Positions 27,710-35,921 of a stretch of DNA of 64,000 bases are shown one piece after another. The DNA comes from Litoribacter ruber (GTDB lineage: Bacteria; Bacteroidota; Bacteroidia; Cytophagales; Cyclobacteriaceae). The notes beneath the pieces were generated by a model, which was not told the DNA's origin, did no database searches, and saw only the letters and a program-made list of their open reading frames with translations. A program made the translations under genes and the position numbers. Position 1 is the stretch's first letter. The number at the start of each line of letters is the position of its first letter. The stretch spans positions 124,001-188,000 of the forward strand of contig NZ_JAHBGI010000003.1 in the NCBI RefSeq assembly GCF_018500185.1. The letters are read 5' to 3'.

Positions 27710-28540
27710 TTAGTCATTTAGAAAAATTGCATAGATAAATAACCCTGCCGACAGCAAAGTCATGAAAAGTTGAAAAGTTTGGACGCCAGTTTCTCCCCCA
27801 CCAATTTCCCTGGCTTTGATGGGTTCGGCATATAATTGGTCATTTGGCTGGATAAAATAGAATGGCGAACTAATTATATTTCGGTCTTTCAAATTGACCC
27901 TATGGAGCTTAGTTCCTTCGGGGTATTGCCTCAAAACTAAAATCTCATCCCTTTTGGCCATGATGTTCAAGTCACCCGCATTGGCGATGGCCTCAAATAT
28001 GGTAAGCCTATTTTGAAGAACTACAAAATTGCCTGCCATTCTAAATTCGCCAAAGGCAGCATATCTAATACCTCCGAGTTTTACCCTGACAAAAATTTCA
28101 TCCTGAAAGTATTGCATCAAGTTTTTCTCCACCAGTTCCTTTATCTCATCGGTATTTAGTCCTTCTACAGACAGCTTCCCTACAAATGGTAGTTCGATCA
28201 TCCCTGTTTTGTCCACGGTATACCCCGTCATATAATAGACATCACCTCCACCACCCCCCATAAAACCTCCCATACCCATCTGTCCTCCTGCTCCGGCCAT
28301 GCCGGAGGCAAGGTTAAAGATTTCATTCACCTCCACATTCGTGGACCGGACCTGTACGTCGAGGATATCATCCTTTTGGATTCGATAGATAGGCAGATCA
28401 TATGTCACAAGGGTTTCCTCCTCTATTTCTGGCTTGCCAGGAAGGTTTTGTAAATAGATGATCTTTTTGTTGGAGATGCAGCCAGTAAATACCGCTAAAA
28501 TCAACAGGAAGGACGCTACTCGACAAAAATCAGTTCTCAT
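27710..28540 (-). CDS. Wza-like polysaccharide export lipoprotein
   Basis: 276 residues. A signal peptide ending in the lipobox VFTGC (Cys near residue 21) predicts outer-membrane lipidation. YRIQKDDILDVQVRS begins the Poly_export domain, and SLBB-like domains follow (IELPFVGKLSVEGLNTDEI, RYAAFGEFRMAGNFVVLQ). A Gly/Met-rich stretch (GMAGAGGQMGMGGFMGGGGG) interrupts the export domain near residues 78-99. A hydrophobic C-terminal helix (LFMTLLSAGLFIYAIF) resembles the Wza helix that lines the outer-membrane pore. It is the first gene of the polysaccharide cluster, 3 bases before the Wzc-like gene. Confidence 0.93.
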   Translation of the reverse strand: MRTDFCRVASFLLILAVFTGCISNKKIIYLQNLPGKPEIEEETLVTYDLPIYRIQKDDILDVQVRSTNVEVNEIFNLASGMAGAGGQMGMGGFMGGGGGDVYYMTGYTVDKTGMIELPFVGKLSVEGLNTDEIKELVEKNLMQYFQDEIFVRVKLGGIRYAAFGEFRMAGNFVVLQNRLTIFEAIANAGDLNIMAKRDEILVLRQYPEGTKLHRVNLKDRNIISSPFYFIQPNDQLYAEPIKAREIGGGETGVQTFQLFMTLLSAGLFIYAIFLND

Positions 28541-28908
28541 AAAAATAATCTATAAACCTAAAAAACTACAAACAATACAAAATGCTTTTCGAATATACAT
28601 TTTTGCATTTAACATGACAAGCATTTAAATAAAATCTTTTAAAATTTCATTTGACAACCACTGGGACTATAGGAAGTTGGGACATTTATAATTTTCCAGG
28701 AATTAGCCTGTATGGGATAAAAATAAAATAGTGAGTCTGAGAATCTCATACTGGGAAAATTTAAAAATCGAATTCCTACTGAATCCTATGAAGAGATTAT
28801 TGCCCAAAAAAATACACCTGAGGGAAAATCTCTCTATATGATGACCTAAATATAAATGTAAAAAACAAAAAAGCCAATAATTTTAAATTATCGGCTTTTA
28901 AAATAATA
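28541..28908. other. 368-base AT-rich intergenic region upstream of the polysaccharide operon
   Basis: This gap must hold the promoter of the minus-strand polysaccharide operon near 28541-28620; I see no full TTG/TAnnTTTG pair. Its right end holds the terminator at 28869-28899. On the plus strand 28727-28849 is open for 40 codons without a start codon and ends in TAA. The peptide (ESYEEIIAQKNTPEGKSLY near its end) looks protein-like, so it may be a gene remnant, but this is uncertain. No RNA gene was recognised. Confidence 0.5.
28869..28899 (-). terminator. Intrinsic terminator of the acyltransferase operon
   Basis: On the minus strand AAAAGCCGATAATTT pairs with AAATTATTGGCTTTT (one G-U pair), with a T-rich tract after the stem. 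It begins 10 bases after the stop of the 28909 gene and would end transcription of the acyltransferase pair before the polysaccharide promoter. Confidence 0.85.
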
Positions 28909-29847
28909 TTATTTCACCCTATCTCGCTCAAAGGTATCCATATGCCTACTTTTCTTAGTCTCGTAGATATCATCTATGGTGATCAAAATACCGGTCTCCT
29001 CTACTGCTCCAAACTCGTTATTCATACACGTCCCGAAGGTTTTCATGGACGAAGACAGGTTCATATAAGTGTTTATCAACGGTGGTATGTTTTCACCATA
29101 TGCTCTTACTTTACTATTCAAAACCTTGTACCCCTCTTTATAATCAAGTCCTTTAAAAAGCTCTTCAAACCTGGACGGATCCGCATGGTAGCCCAAGGGT
29201 TTAAGAGGCCTCACCAATTCTTCCGGATCTGGGAAATAGTGGTTCATGAAATAGAGCAACAAGTCTCTTGCTTCTTTATTATAATGCGGGTACATAGTCA
29301 CCTTACCAAAAAGGTACTTCACCTCTGGATTGAGCATCACAATAGCGCCAAGGCCATCCCACAGGTTGTCAAGAGAAAACAGGCCTTTTCTCTTGTCCTT
29401 GCTAGGCTGGTATTTGGGCTGAACAAATGATCTTCCCAACTCAATGGTGTATGGCAAAAAATCCTTGATAAACTTTTCCGAAAATTTAAACAGATGAGCA
29501 GTCGAAAGATTGAGCTTGCCATTTTGGCTCACGCCATTCTCACCACAGTTGATCAGTCTGTACCCAGCAATAATTTCTTGCTCTTCGGGGTTGTAAGCAA
29601 TCAGTTGATCATAGCATCTTTCGTTTGTATCATTTTCATCGATATCATAAGGTAATCCAGTACCTCCCCCGGCTTGACGGAAAGTGATTTCTCTCAGCCT
29701 ACCGATTTCCTTGACCACGTTTGGAGCATTGTGGTAGTTCACCAGATAAATTTCGTTGCTACCGTTATTGGTATATCTGAGAAATCTATCATGATTCAAC
29801 TCGTCCTTTAATACTGCTTTATCTATAGGTGCTATAATTTCTTGCAT
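28909..29847 (-). CDS. GNAT-fold N-acyltransferase, OlsB/GlsB-like (aminolipid synthesis)
   Basis: 312 residues from the ATG at 29847, 4 bases after the upstream gene; an in-frame TG-type start at 29880 would overlap that gene. The protein matches the hemolysin/OlsB-like GNAT group (Acetyltransf_5): IGRLREITFRQAGGGTGLPY, YDQLIAYNPEEQEIIAGYRL, LPYTIELGRSFVQPKYQ and LDNLWDGLGAIVMLNPEVKY. Related enzymes (OlsB, Bacteroides GlsB) N-acylate ornithine or glycine from acyl-ACP, giving lyso-aminolipids or commendamide. Pairing with a PlsC-like O-acyltransferase gene supports the same pathway here. The amino acid (Gly, Orn or Ser-Gly) cannot be read from sequence. Confidence 0.8.
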   Translation of the reverse strand: MQEIIAPIDKAVLKDELNHDRFLRYTNNGSNEIYLVNYHNAPNVVKEIGRLREITFRQAGGGTGLPYDIDENDTNERCYDQLIAYNPEEQEIIAGYRLINCGENGVSQNGKLNLSTAHLFKFSEKFIKDFLPYTIELGRSFVQPKYQPSKDKRKGLFSLDNLWDGLGAIVMLNPEVKYLFGKVTMYPHYNKEARDLLLYFMNHYFPDPEELVRPLKPLGYHADPSRFEELFKGLDYKEGYKVLNSKVRAYGENIPPLINTYMNLSSSMKTFGTCMNNEFGAVEETGILITIDDIYETKKSRHMDTFERDRVK

Positions 29848-29851
29848 AATT

Positions 29852-30706
29852 CTATTTTTCTTGGGCCATACTATACACACGATCCCTCATTTCACTGGCC
29901 CATTGTTTTTCGTTTTTGGTATTGTCAAAATGTTGATAAGAAACTGGCTTCCCGATATGGATAACCACTTTTTTACCTCTTTGCTGAAACATTTCATCAG
30001 CCAGGTAAAACATTTCCACATTTGCCTTTATGCCGGCCATCTTTCTGAACCGGGCGAGATTATAGAAAAAACCCGAATTTCGCCCGTCGATGTAAACCGG
30101 AATAATAGTCTTTTTATATTTTTTTGCTTTAGAAATAAAGCTCTTCTTCCATTCCAAATCCTTGATGCCTTCAGCCTGCTTCCTGGAAACCAAGCCGGCA
30201 GGAAAAACCAGCAAGGCATCATCGCCGGAATAAGCCGCTTCGATGGCTGCCACTCCACCCCTTCCATGACTTCCGTGTTTGTTGACCGGCACAAAAAGGG
30301 ATTCAAAATTCTTAATATTGGTCAAAATGTCATTGACCAAAAACTTTATATCCTTCCTATACTTGCCCAAAACATGCATGAAGGCAATCCCATCAAGACC
30401 TCCCAAAGGATGGTTTGCGGCAAAGATTACCCCCTTCTCCAATGAAATGTTTTCGGCACCCCGAAGCTCAACTTCTACTCCAAATTCTTTAATCAAAGCA
30501 TCTACAAAATCCAGACCTTGAAGATGGCCATTTTTGTTCATGATGACGTTTATGTCCTTTTCATGAACAATTCTTTTAATATACTTTAAAATCGGGGAAG
30601 GCAACCACTTTTTAAGGGTTGGATTCTTATCCCCAAGGATTTTATCAATATCTATAAATTTCTCTTTGCGCTCCACAGACACCACAATAAGGTTTTTCAG
30701 TTCCAC
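29852..30706 (-). CDS. PlsC-like O-acyltransferase, GlsA/OlsA-like (aminolipid synthesis)
   Basis: 284 residues starting at GTG. Lysophospholipid-acyltransferase fold: GVIFAANHPLGGLDGIAFM carries the catalytic His99. The acidic residue is Asp105, giving NHx5D rather than the standard NHx4D. FVPVNKHGSHGRGG and LLVFPAGLVSRKQ stand for the later blocks; the usual FPEG is FPAG. Such variants are typical of the Bacteroidota GlsA group, which adds the ester-linked second acyl chain to N-acyl glycine. It is transcribed before the GNAT gene with a 4-base gap. Preference for an aminolipid over lysophosphatidate is inferred from the motif variants and partner gene. Confidence 0.78.
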   Translation of the reverse strand: MELKNLIVVSVERKEKFIDIDKILGDKNPTLKKWLPSPILKYIKRIVHEKDINVIMNKNGHLQGLDFVDALIKEFGVEVELRGAENISLEKGVIFAANHPLGGLDGIAFMHVLGKYRKDIKFLVNDILTNIKNFESLFVPVNKHGSHGRGGVAAIEAAYSGDDALLVFPAGLVSRKQAEGIKDLEWKKSFISKAKKYKKTIIPVYIDGRNSGFFYNLARFRKMAGIKANVEMFYLADEMFQQRGKKVVIHIGKPVSYQHFDNTKNEKQWASEMRDRVYSMAQEK

Positions 30707-30885
30707 CTAACCCTCTGATTGCTAGTAATTTTATTTTAACAACAAAGCAACCAAGTTTCTTGTTAGGAGCCGAAATTAAAATTTCCGTTCCCTAAAAATA
30801 CAAAAAAATATCAATTGAGGAGGTCAAACCTACCCTAACGAAATTTTATTTGAAGCTGGTTAGACAGTCATTTATGTATATATCG

Positions 30886-31728
30886 CTAATTTTCAGCACC
30901 TCCAATTGTGATAATCGAACTTAATACAGAACTACATTTAAAATATCCCAACACCTCACCATTTTCATTCAGTTCTCGAATATTGGAGGTCGGATTTTGA
31001 GGCGGGGGGCTAAATAATCCCCCATCATTGAACAACAACCCCACCAATTCATTCAGATAATCATAAGCATCCCGATTAAGCCTAAACAGCTCCAATCTGA
31101 CCCGATCGTTTTCTTTAAATGCATAGCCATTTAATTCAAAACCTCTGTTTAATATTTGGGTGCCAAATGTGTCGTCAAAAAGCAAATAATCATTCCTTCG
31201 ATTAAGTAGCGTATCATTTCTCACAATCCGGATACGGTAATTATTCTCTGTTTCAAAGGGAATATCCCCATATAATGTCAAATAATATCCTTCCTCGCGA
31301 AATAACCTCTCCTCCCTGTAGTTTACGGCAATACTGTCCAAGGTTGGTGGTGGCAAAACCCTGCCTTTGGAGTAAAAATCCCTACCATTCATCAACACAT
31401 GAAGGGAGTACTCACGGCCAATTCTGGCTGTCTGATTGTTGATGGGCAAGTAAGCTCCTATCTGTGGCACAAATCGGAAGGGAAAAATCTGCTCGGTCTC
31501 CTCATCCCTGATAAAAACCTCTGCATCACGCTCAACTTGGTTTTCATCCAAGTTATAATAATCTTTAGAGTAAGAAATGGTCACTTGATTGAGGCCAGGC
31601 GCATCCGTCCATATGGCCTCAATTACCGGGATATCCGGCTGGCTGTCTAACTCTATAAATACCTCCTCCTGACATGCTGTTAACAAAAGGGCTGTAATAA
31701 CTACAATATATAATGCTAGCTTATTCAA
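30886..31728 (-). CDS. DUF4249 domain lipoprotein
   Basis: 280 residues. The start is a TTG overlapping the TGA of the upstream TonB-receptor gene by 3 bases (TTGA), a translational-coupling arrangement. Signal peptide with lipobox LLTAC (Cys near 19). The body, with PVIEAIWTDAPGLNQVTISY and EYSLHVLMNGRDFYSKGRVL, matches DUF4249, a family found almost only beside TonB-dependent receptors in Bacteroidota. It is probably a surface-exposed partner of the receptor, analogous to SusD in position but not in sequence. The ligand is unknown. Confidence 0.88.
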   Translation of the reverse strand: MNKLALYIVVITALLLTACQEEVFIELDSQPDIPVIEAIWTDAPGLNQVTISYSKDYYNLDENQVERDAEVFIRDEETEQIFPFRFVPQIGAYLPINNQTARIGREYSLHVLMNGRDFYSKGRVLPPPTLDSIAVNYREERLFREEGYYLTLYGDIPFETENNYRIRIVRNDTLLNRRNDYLLFDDTFGTQILNRGFELNGYAFKENDRVRLELFRLNRDAYDYLNELVGLLFNDGGLFSPPPQNPTSNIRELNENGEVLGYFKCSSVLSSIITIGGAEN

Positions 31729-34136
31729 AACTCGAAATTATAGGTTAAAGAAGGAAGGTAGGTAAAAAGGTAAGTTTTTACCACACCTGGCCGTCTGGTG
31801 GTGACAGGGTTGTCGCTGGTAGGGCGGAAATTAATGGTCTCATTGAGAATCTCCGCAAACTGATACGAGAAGGGGTTCTTCCTTCCATACACGTTGTACA
31901 CGCTGAAGTTCCAGCTACCACGCCATTTTCTACCCTTGTCAGGCGCTTTGTAATTAATAGACACATCCATACGGTGGTAGTCGGGAAATCTATCTTCATT
32001 TCTCAAATCCGAATAAAGCGGCAGGCGCTGGTTATCCACCTCGTAAATGCCAATGGGAAATGTTACCGCCTGCCCTGTCGTGTACACGAATGTTAATGAC
32101 GCGGACCATTTCGGGTTAAATTGCTGGTTGACCACCACATTCAAATCATGCGGACGGTCAAACCTGGGATTGAACGGCTGGCCCAAACTAATACCCTCAA
32201 TTTGACGATATGTTCTGGAATACGTGTATCCAACCCACCCGGTGGTGGAACCCACATTTTTCCTGATCAAAAACTCCGCTCCATATGCCCAGCCCCTACC
32301 TGCCAAAATTTCGGTTTCTACATTATCGGTAAATAAAACATTGGCCCCTTGCTTCAGGTCAATGATATTTTGAAAATCCTTGTAATAAGCTTCTACACTA
32401 AACTCCCACCTGTTATTCACCAAGTTTTTGAAATACCCAACAGAATACTGATCCGAACTAATCGGGCTCATATACCGATCAGCGGGCACCCATCGGTCGA
32501 TGGGAAGACCAGCTGAGCTATTGGAAGCCACCTGCAAGTATTGATAATTACGGTTATAAGATGCTTTTAAGGAACTGGATTCGTTTACCAGGTATCGCAA
32601 AGCCGCACGAGGCTCCCAACCGGAATAGGTCTGCATGGTTTGGAAAGACCCGTAGTTCAACGTATCAGTAAGCACACCTGTGCGTGGGTCACCATTTTCA
32701 TATTCATAGGCCACCCCACTTCCTATTTGCTGGTAAAAGCTTTTTCTCAGTCCAACTTCCGCGCTAAACCTTGGATTTATTTCCCATTGAGAAGATAGGA
32801 ACAAGTTATATTGCAAAGCATTTCTGGCATTAGTTGTAATCCCCTCCAGATTGCTATTTTCATCTGGCGCAAAATTCAAAGGTGAAAAGTGGTAATACTG
32901 GGTATGCACTCCGGTATGAAATTTCAGGTTTTCATTCGGCATATAAACCAGCTCCCCTCTCAATCCACTTTCGGAAAACAGGTTATCCCAAGCAAAGCCG
33001 CTTTCTTCATCCTGAAAGGAGACCGCGTAATTATATGAGCTGTGATAGGCATTTACATCCAGGTAAAGCTTATCACTCAATGTCCTATTCCAAACAGCGC
33101 TATTCACCCAATTTGTCCAGCCAAAGCCAAACTGCTCGGAAAGCCCCAGGAAATCATTACCATAATAACTACTCACGGTAATTTTATCCTTGTCACTAGG
33201 TCTGTAAGTCACCTTTCCACTCAAGTCATAAAAATAAAGGGAATTGTTCCGAATGTTTGGATCGCTTGAAAGTCCAAGAAAAATATCCGCATAGGTCCTT
33301 CTTCCGGACGCCACAAAAGTCACCTTATCATTGATCGGCCCATCTATAGTCAACCTCGAGCTAATAGTCCCAATTCCACCCTCACCCCGGATCCTGTTAG
33401 TATTACCTTCTTTCAGCGACACATCAACCAATGAAGATAACCTACCTCCAAATTGTGCTGGGATGTTCCCTTTGTATAAAGAGACATTATCTATGGCATC
33501 AGGATTGAAAACTGAGAAAAACCCAAAGAAATGCGATGGGTTGTAAATCGGGGCACCATCCAGTTGCACCAAGTTTTGGTCTGCCGATCCGCCCCTCACA
33601 AACAAACCTGTCGTCCCCTCTCCGGCCGTCTGGATCCCAGGAAGCATTTGTAGCGAGCGCAAAATATCCACTTCTCCGAAGAGGGCCGGTATATTTTTGA
33701 TCGTGGCAATGGGCACCACTGATTTTCCCATGTCCACACTCTTGACATTTTCATCCGGTCGCCTCTCACTCACTACCACTTCGCTGAGGGAAAACTCTTC
33801 TGGTCTGAGGTAGATTTTGGTTGGTTTGTCATTTTCTTGAATCTGCCGCCTGATCTCTTGAAATCCTATAAAACTGACCACCAACTCGGCAGGCAAGGTG
33901 ATTTTTTGCAGGCGGAAGCGGCCATTTTCATCGGACACCACACCGCTTTGAGGACGGCCAGCCCAATAGATATTCGCCCCAGGGAGTGGTTCCCCGGAGT
34001 CCGTGTCATACACCACACCTTCCACTTCATCGCGCTGCTGGGCAAATGAGAGGTGGCCACAAAATGTAAAAATCAAAATGAATAGCCCTAAAAACTGGGG
34101 TAATTTCCTTTTCCTAAATTCTATATAAATCTTCAA
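31725..34136 (-). CDS. TonB-dependent receptor with N-terminal carboxypeptidase-regulatory-like domain
   Basis: 803 residues from a TTG at 34136 (an in-frame stop lies three codons upstream, so no earlier start is available). Signal peptide about 1-32 (ending SFAQ), then a CarboxypepD_reg-like domain (EVEGVVYDTDSGEPLPGANI), a plug domain (IPALFGEVDILRSLQMLPGI, TTGLFVRGGSADQNLVQLDG) and a 22-strand-type beta-barrel ending in YLPSLTYNFEF with a terminal Phe. It imports an unknown ligand through the outer membrane using TonB. The group with DUF4249 partners is distinct from SusC. The 4-base overlap with the DUF4249 gene indicates a two-gene operon. Confidence 0.93.
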   Translation of the reverse strand: MKIYIEFRKRKLPQFLGLFILIFTFCGHLSFAQQRDEVEGVVYDTDSGEPLPGANIYWAGRPQSGVVSDENGRFRLQKITLPAELVVSFIGFQEIRRQIQENDKPTKIYLRPEEFSLSEVVVSERRPDENVKSVDMGKSVVPIATIKNIPALFGEVDILRSLQMLPGIQTAGEGTTGLFVRGGSADQNLVQLDGAPIYNPSHFFGFFSVFNPDAIDNVSLYKGNIPAQFGGRLSSLVDVSLKEGNTNRIRGEGGIGTISSRLTIDGPINDKVTFVASGRRTYADIFLGLSSDPNIRNNSLYFYDLSGKVTYRPSDKDKITVSSYYGNDFLGLSEQFGFGWTNWVNSAVWNRTLSDKLYLDVNAYHSSYNYAVSFQDEESGFAWDNLFSESGLRGELVYMPNENLKFHTGVHTQYYHFSPLNFAPDENSNLEGITTNARNALQYNLFLSSQWEINPRFSAEVGLRKSFYQQIGSGVAYEYENGDPRTGVLTDTLNYGSFQTMQTYSGWEPRAALRYLVNESSSLKASYNRNYQYLQVASNSSAGLPIDRWVPADRYMSPISSDQYSVGYFKNLVNNRWEFSVEAYYKDFQNIIDLKQGANVLFTDNVETEILAGRGWAYGAEFLIRKNVGSTTGWVGYTYSRTYRQIEGISLGQPFNPRFDRPHDLNVVVNQQFNPKWSASLTFVYTTGQAVTFPIGIYEVDNQRLPLYSDLRNEDRFPDYHRMDVSINYKAPDKGRKWRGSWNFSVYNVYGRKNPFSYQFAEILNETINFRPTSDNPVTTRRPGVVKTYLFTYLPSLTYNFEF

Positions 34137-34292
34137 TGCTTTCTATCCAAAGACAATGCTAAACCGATAACAACTCCCAAAACAATTAGTTTCACCCCAA
34201 AGGAGCAAAAATTAACATAAATTATAACACTGCCTTAACGAATAATTAATCCGCTTCTATTTCGTTTTGATAAAAATACCTAATTTCAAGCC

Positions 34293-35258
34293 ATGATTTG
34301 GGCATATCCTGATTTTGATACGATAAGTATATTGGTGGTTTTTTTCACCCTGCTATACGTCATATATTTATACCGCTTCTACCGCATCAACACTAAACTT
34401 AAAGTGCAAAAAGGGTCGCTTTTCTTTAAACTGTTGATCCGTGCAGCCTACTTTATCCTTTTTCTTGTTGCTTTTACCGGTCCGTCCATAGGCGGGGCTT
34501 TGAAGGAAATAAAGGAAGAGGGTAAGGATATATTTATTGCCGTGGATTTATCACGGTCAATGGATGCGCAAGATATTGCGCCTAGCCGTCTGGAAAGAAT
34601 CAAATTGGAATTGAAGAGACTTGTCAAAAACTTTGACTCCGACAGGATTGGCATCATCATTTTCTCTTCCGAAGCTTTTATCCAATGTCCGTTGACATTT
34701 GACCAAAATATCATTCAGCTTCATATCGATGGCCTTAACACAGGATTGGTTCCAAATTATGGAACAGATATAGCTGCTCCTCTTGAGCTGGCTCTAAGCA
34801 AATTCAATCAGGATGAAAATCCGGACAACACCTCAAAATCCATCATTTTGATCAGTGATGGGGAAGATTTCGGGGAAAATCTGGATAATGCCATCAAAAA
34901 CCTCAACGAGGCAGGGGTCCGTGTATTCAGTCTTGGAGTGGGAACCGCTGAAGGCAGCACCATCCCCCAAGGCAGCGGGGTGATCATGGACCGGCGCACT
35001 GGGCGGCCAGCCATGACTAAACTCGAAACTAACACCCTAAAAACGGTTTCGACCCGCACAGATGGGCAGTATTTTGAGCTTAGTGACATAGCCATGGACA
35101 TTCCTTATCTCATTTCAGCAATTGAAAGAATTGAAGGAACCGTCACGGGAACCAGAATGGTCGAAGCCTCTGCCAACAAATACTTCTATTTTCTATTGGC
35201 AGGTCTGAGTCTTGCTCTTCTGGATATGATTTTACCATTACGCACAATTTCAATGTAA
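34293..35258 (+). CDS. VWA-domain membrane protein, BatA/BatB-like
   Basis: 321 residues. Two N-terminal membrane segments (about 8-25 and 48-66), a von Willebrand A domain (about 80-290) with MIDAS motif DLSRSMDAQD, GTDIAAPLELAL and ISDGEDFG, and a C-terminal membrane segment (FYFLLAGLSLALLDMIL). This is the layout of the Bat (Bacteroides aerotolerance) proteins, which span the inner membrane with VWA in the periplasm. It is divergent from the TonB receptor and followed by two TPR-type genes, 3 and -20 bases apart. MoxR, DUF58 and BatD genes are absent, so this is a reduced set. Which Bat it corresponds to is unclear; BatB fits best. Confidence 0.88.
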   Translation: MIWAYPDFDTISILVVFFTLLYVIYLYRFYRINTKLKVQKGSLFFKLLIRAAYFILFLVAFTGPSIGGALKEIKEEGKDIFIAVDLSRSMDAQDIAPSRLERIKLELKRLVKNFDSDRIGIIIFSSEAFIQCPLTFDQNIIQLHIDGLNTGLVPNYGTDIAAPLELALSKFNQDENPDNTSKSIILISDGEDFGENLDNAIKNLNEAGVRVFSLGVGTAEGSTIPQGSGVIMDRRTGRPAMTKLETNTLKTVSTRTDGQYFELSDIAMDIPYLISAIERIEGTVTGTRMVEASANKYFYFLLAGLSLALLDMILPLRTISM

Positions 35259-35261
35259 GGA

Positions 35262-35921
35262 ATGAATCAGGTTTTATCTTTCATATTTGTCGTTTTGTTA
35301 ATTATTCCAGCTACCTGGAAGGAAATTGCCCTGCGAAACAAAGCCCTCTACCGCGCAGAAACTGCCTACAAAAAAACTGATTACGAAACAGCGGTTAGAG
35401 AACATTTGGCTCTGAAAAACGATTTCAATGTCAATTCCCCTGAGGCCAATTTCAACCTTAATCTGAGTTTTCAGTTCAATGGACAGGAGGAGGAAGCCCA
35501 ACGGGGTTTTCAGGAACTAACTGAGAGCAGAAACAGGTTAATCGCATCTATGGCCTCCAATCAAAACGGCACCATTGCTGGGAGGGAAAAGGATTTTAAA
35601 GAAGCACTTCAGGCTTTCAGGGCAGCCCTTGTCCGCAATCCGGAAAACGAAACTGCCAGGCACAATTACGAAATGCTTGCCCGATGGCTGGCTCAAAATG
35701 AGGACCAGGAAGAGCAAGATGAACAGCCAGACGAGGATCAGCTTAAACCTTCCAATTATGCCAAACGTATGAAGGCAGAGGCTGACAAGATGGTGGACTC
35801 ATTCAACTTTGCAGAAGCCCAAAATATCATGGAGCGTGCACTTCAGATTGATGAGACGGTGGCCTACTACCAAGAGTTTATGCAATATTTAGATGAAGTA
35901 AATGAAATCAACAATCAATAA
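35262..35921 (+). CDS. TPR-repeat protein, BatC-like
   Basis: 219 residues. An N-terminal hydrophobic segment (MNQVLSFIFVVLLIIPATW) anchors or exports it. TPR-like helices follow: LYRAETAYKKTDYETAVREH, GREKDFKEALQAFRAALVRN with PENETARHNYEML, then an acidic linker (QNEDQEEQDEQPDEDQ) and a final helical unit with FNFAEAQNIMERALQID. It probably scaffolds a periplasmic Bat complex with the VWA protein encoded 3 bases upstream. It overlaps the next gene by 20 bases. Confidence 0.8.
   Translation: MNQVLSFIFVVLLIIPATWKEIALRNKALYRAETAYKKTDYETAVREHLALKNDFNVNSPEANFNLNLSFQFNGQEEEAQRGFQELTESRNRLIASMASNQNGTIAGREKDFKEALQAFRAALVRNPENETARHNYEMLARWLAQNEDQEEQDEQPDEDQLKPSNYAKRMKAEADKMVDSFNFAEAQNIMERALQIDETVAYYQEFMQYLDEVNEINNQ

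Noticed and set aside
6050-28540. Capsule cluster as a recently inserted mobile island
   Set aside because: Base composition looks more AT-rich than the flanks, but no integrase, transposase, direct repeats or tRNA gene borders it; composition alone is common for such loci.
28541-28620. JUMPstart/ops element or riboswitch before the polysaccharide operon
   Set aside because: No GGCGGTAG-type ops motif or known riboswitch fold pattern was seen in the leader.
29861-30445. 194-codon open frame on the plus strand opposite the PlsC-like gene
   Set aside because: It mirrors a gene with conserved acyltransferase motifs; its own product has no recognisable pattern.
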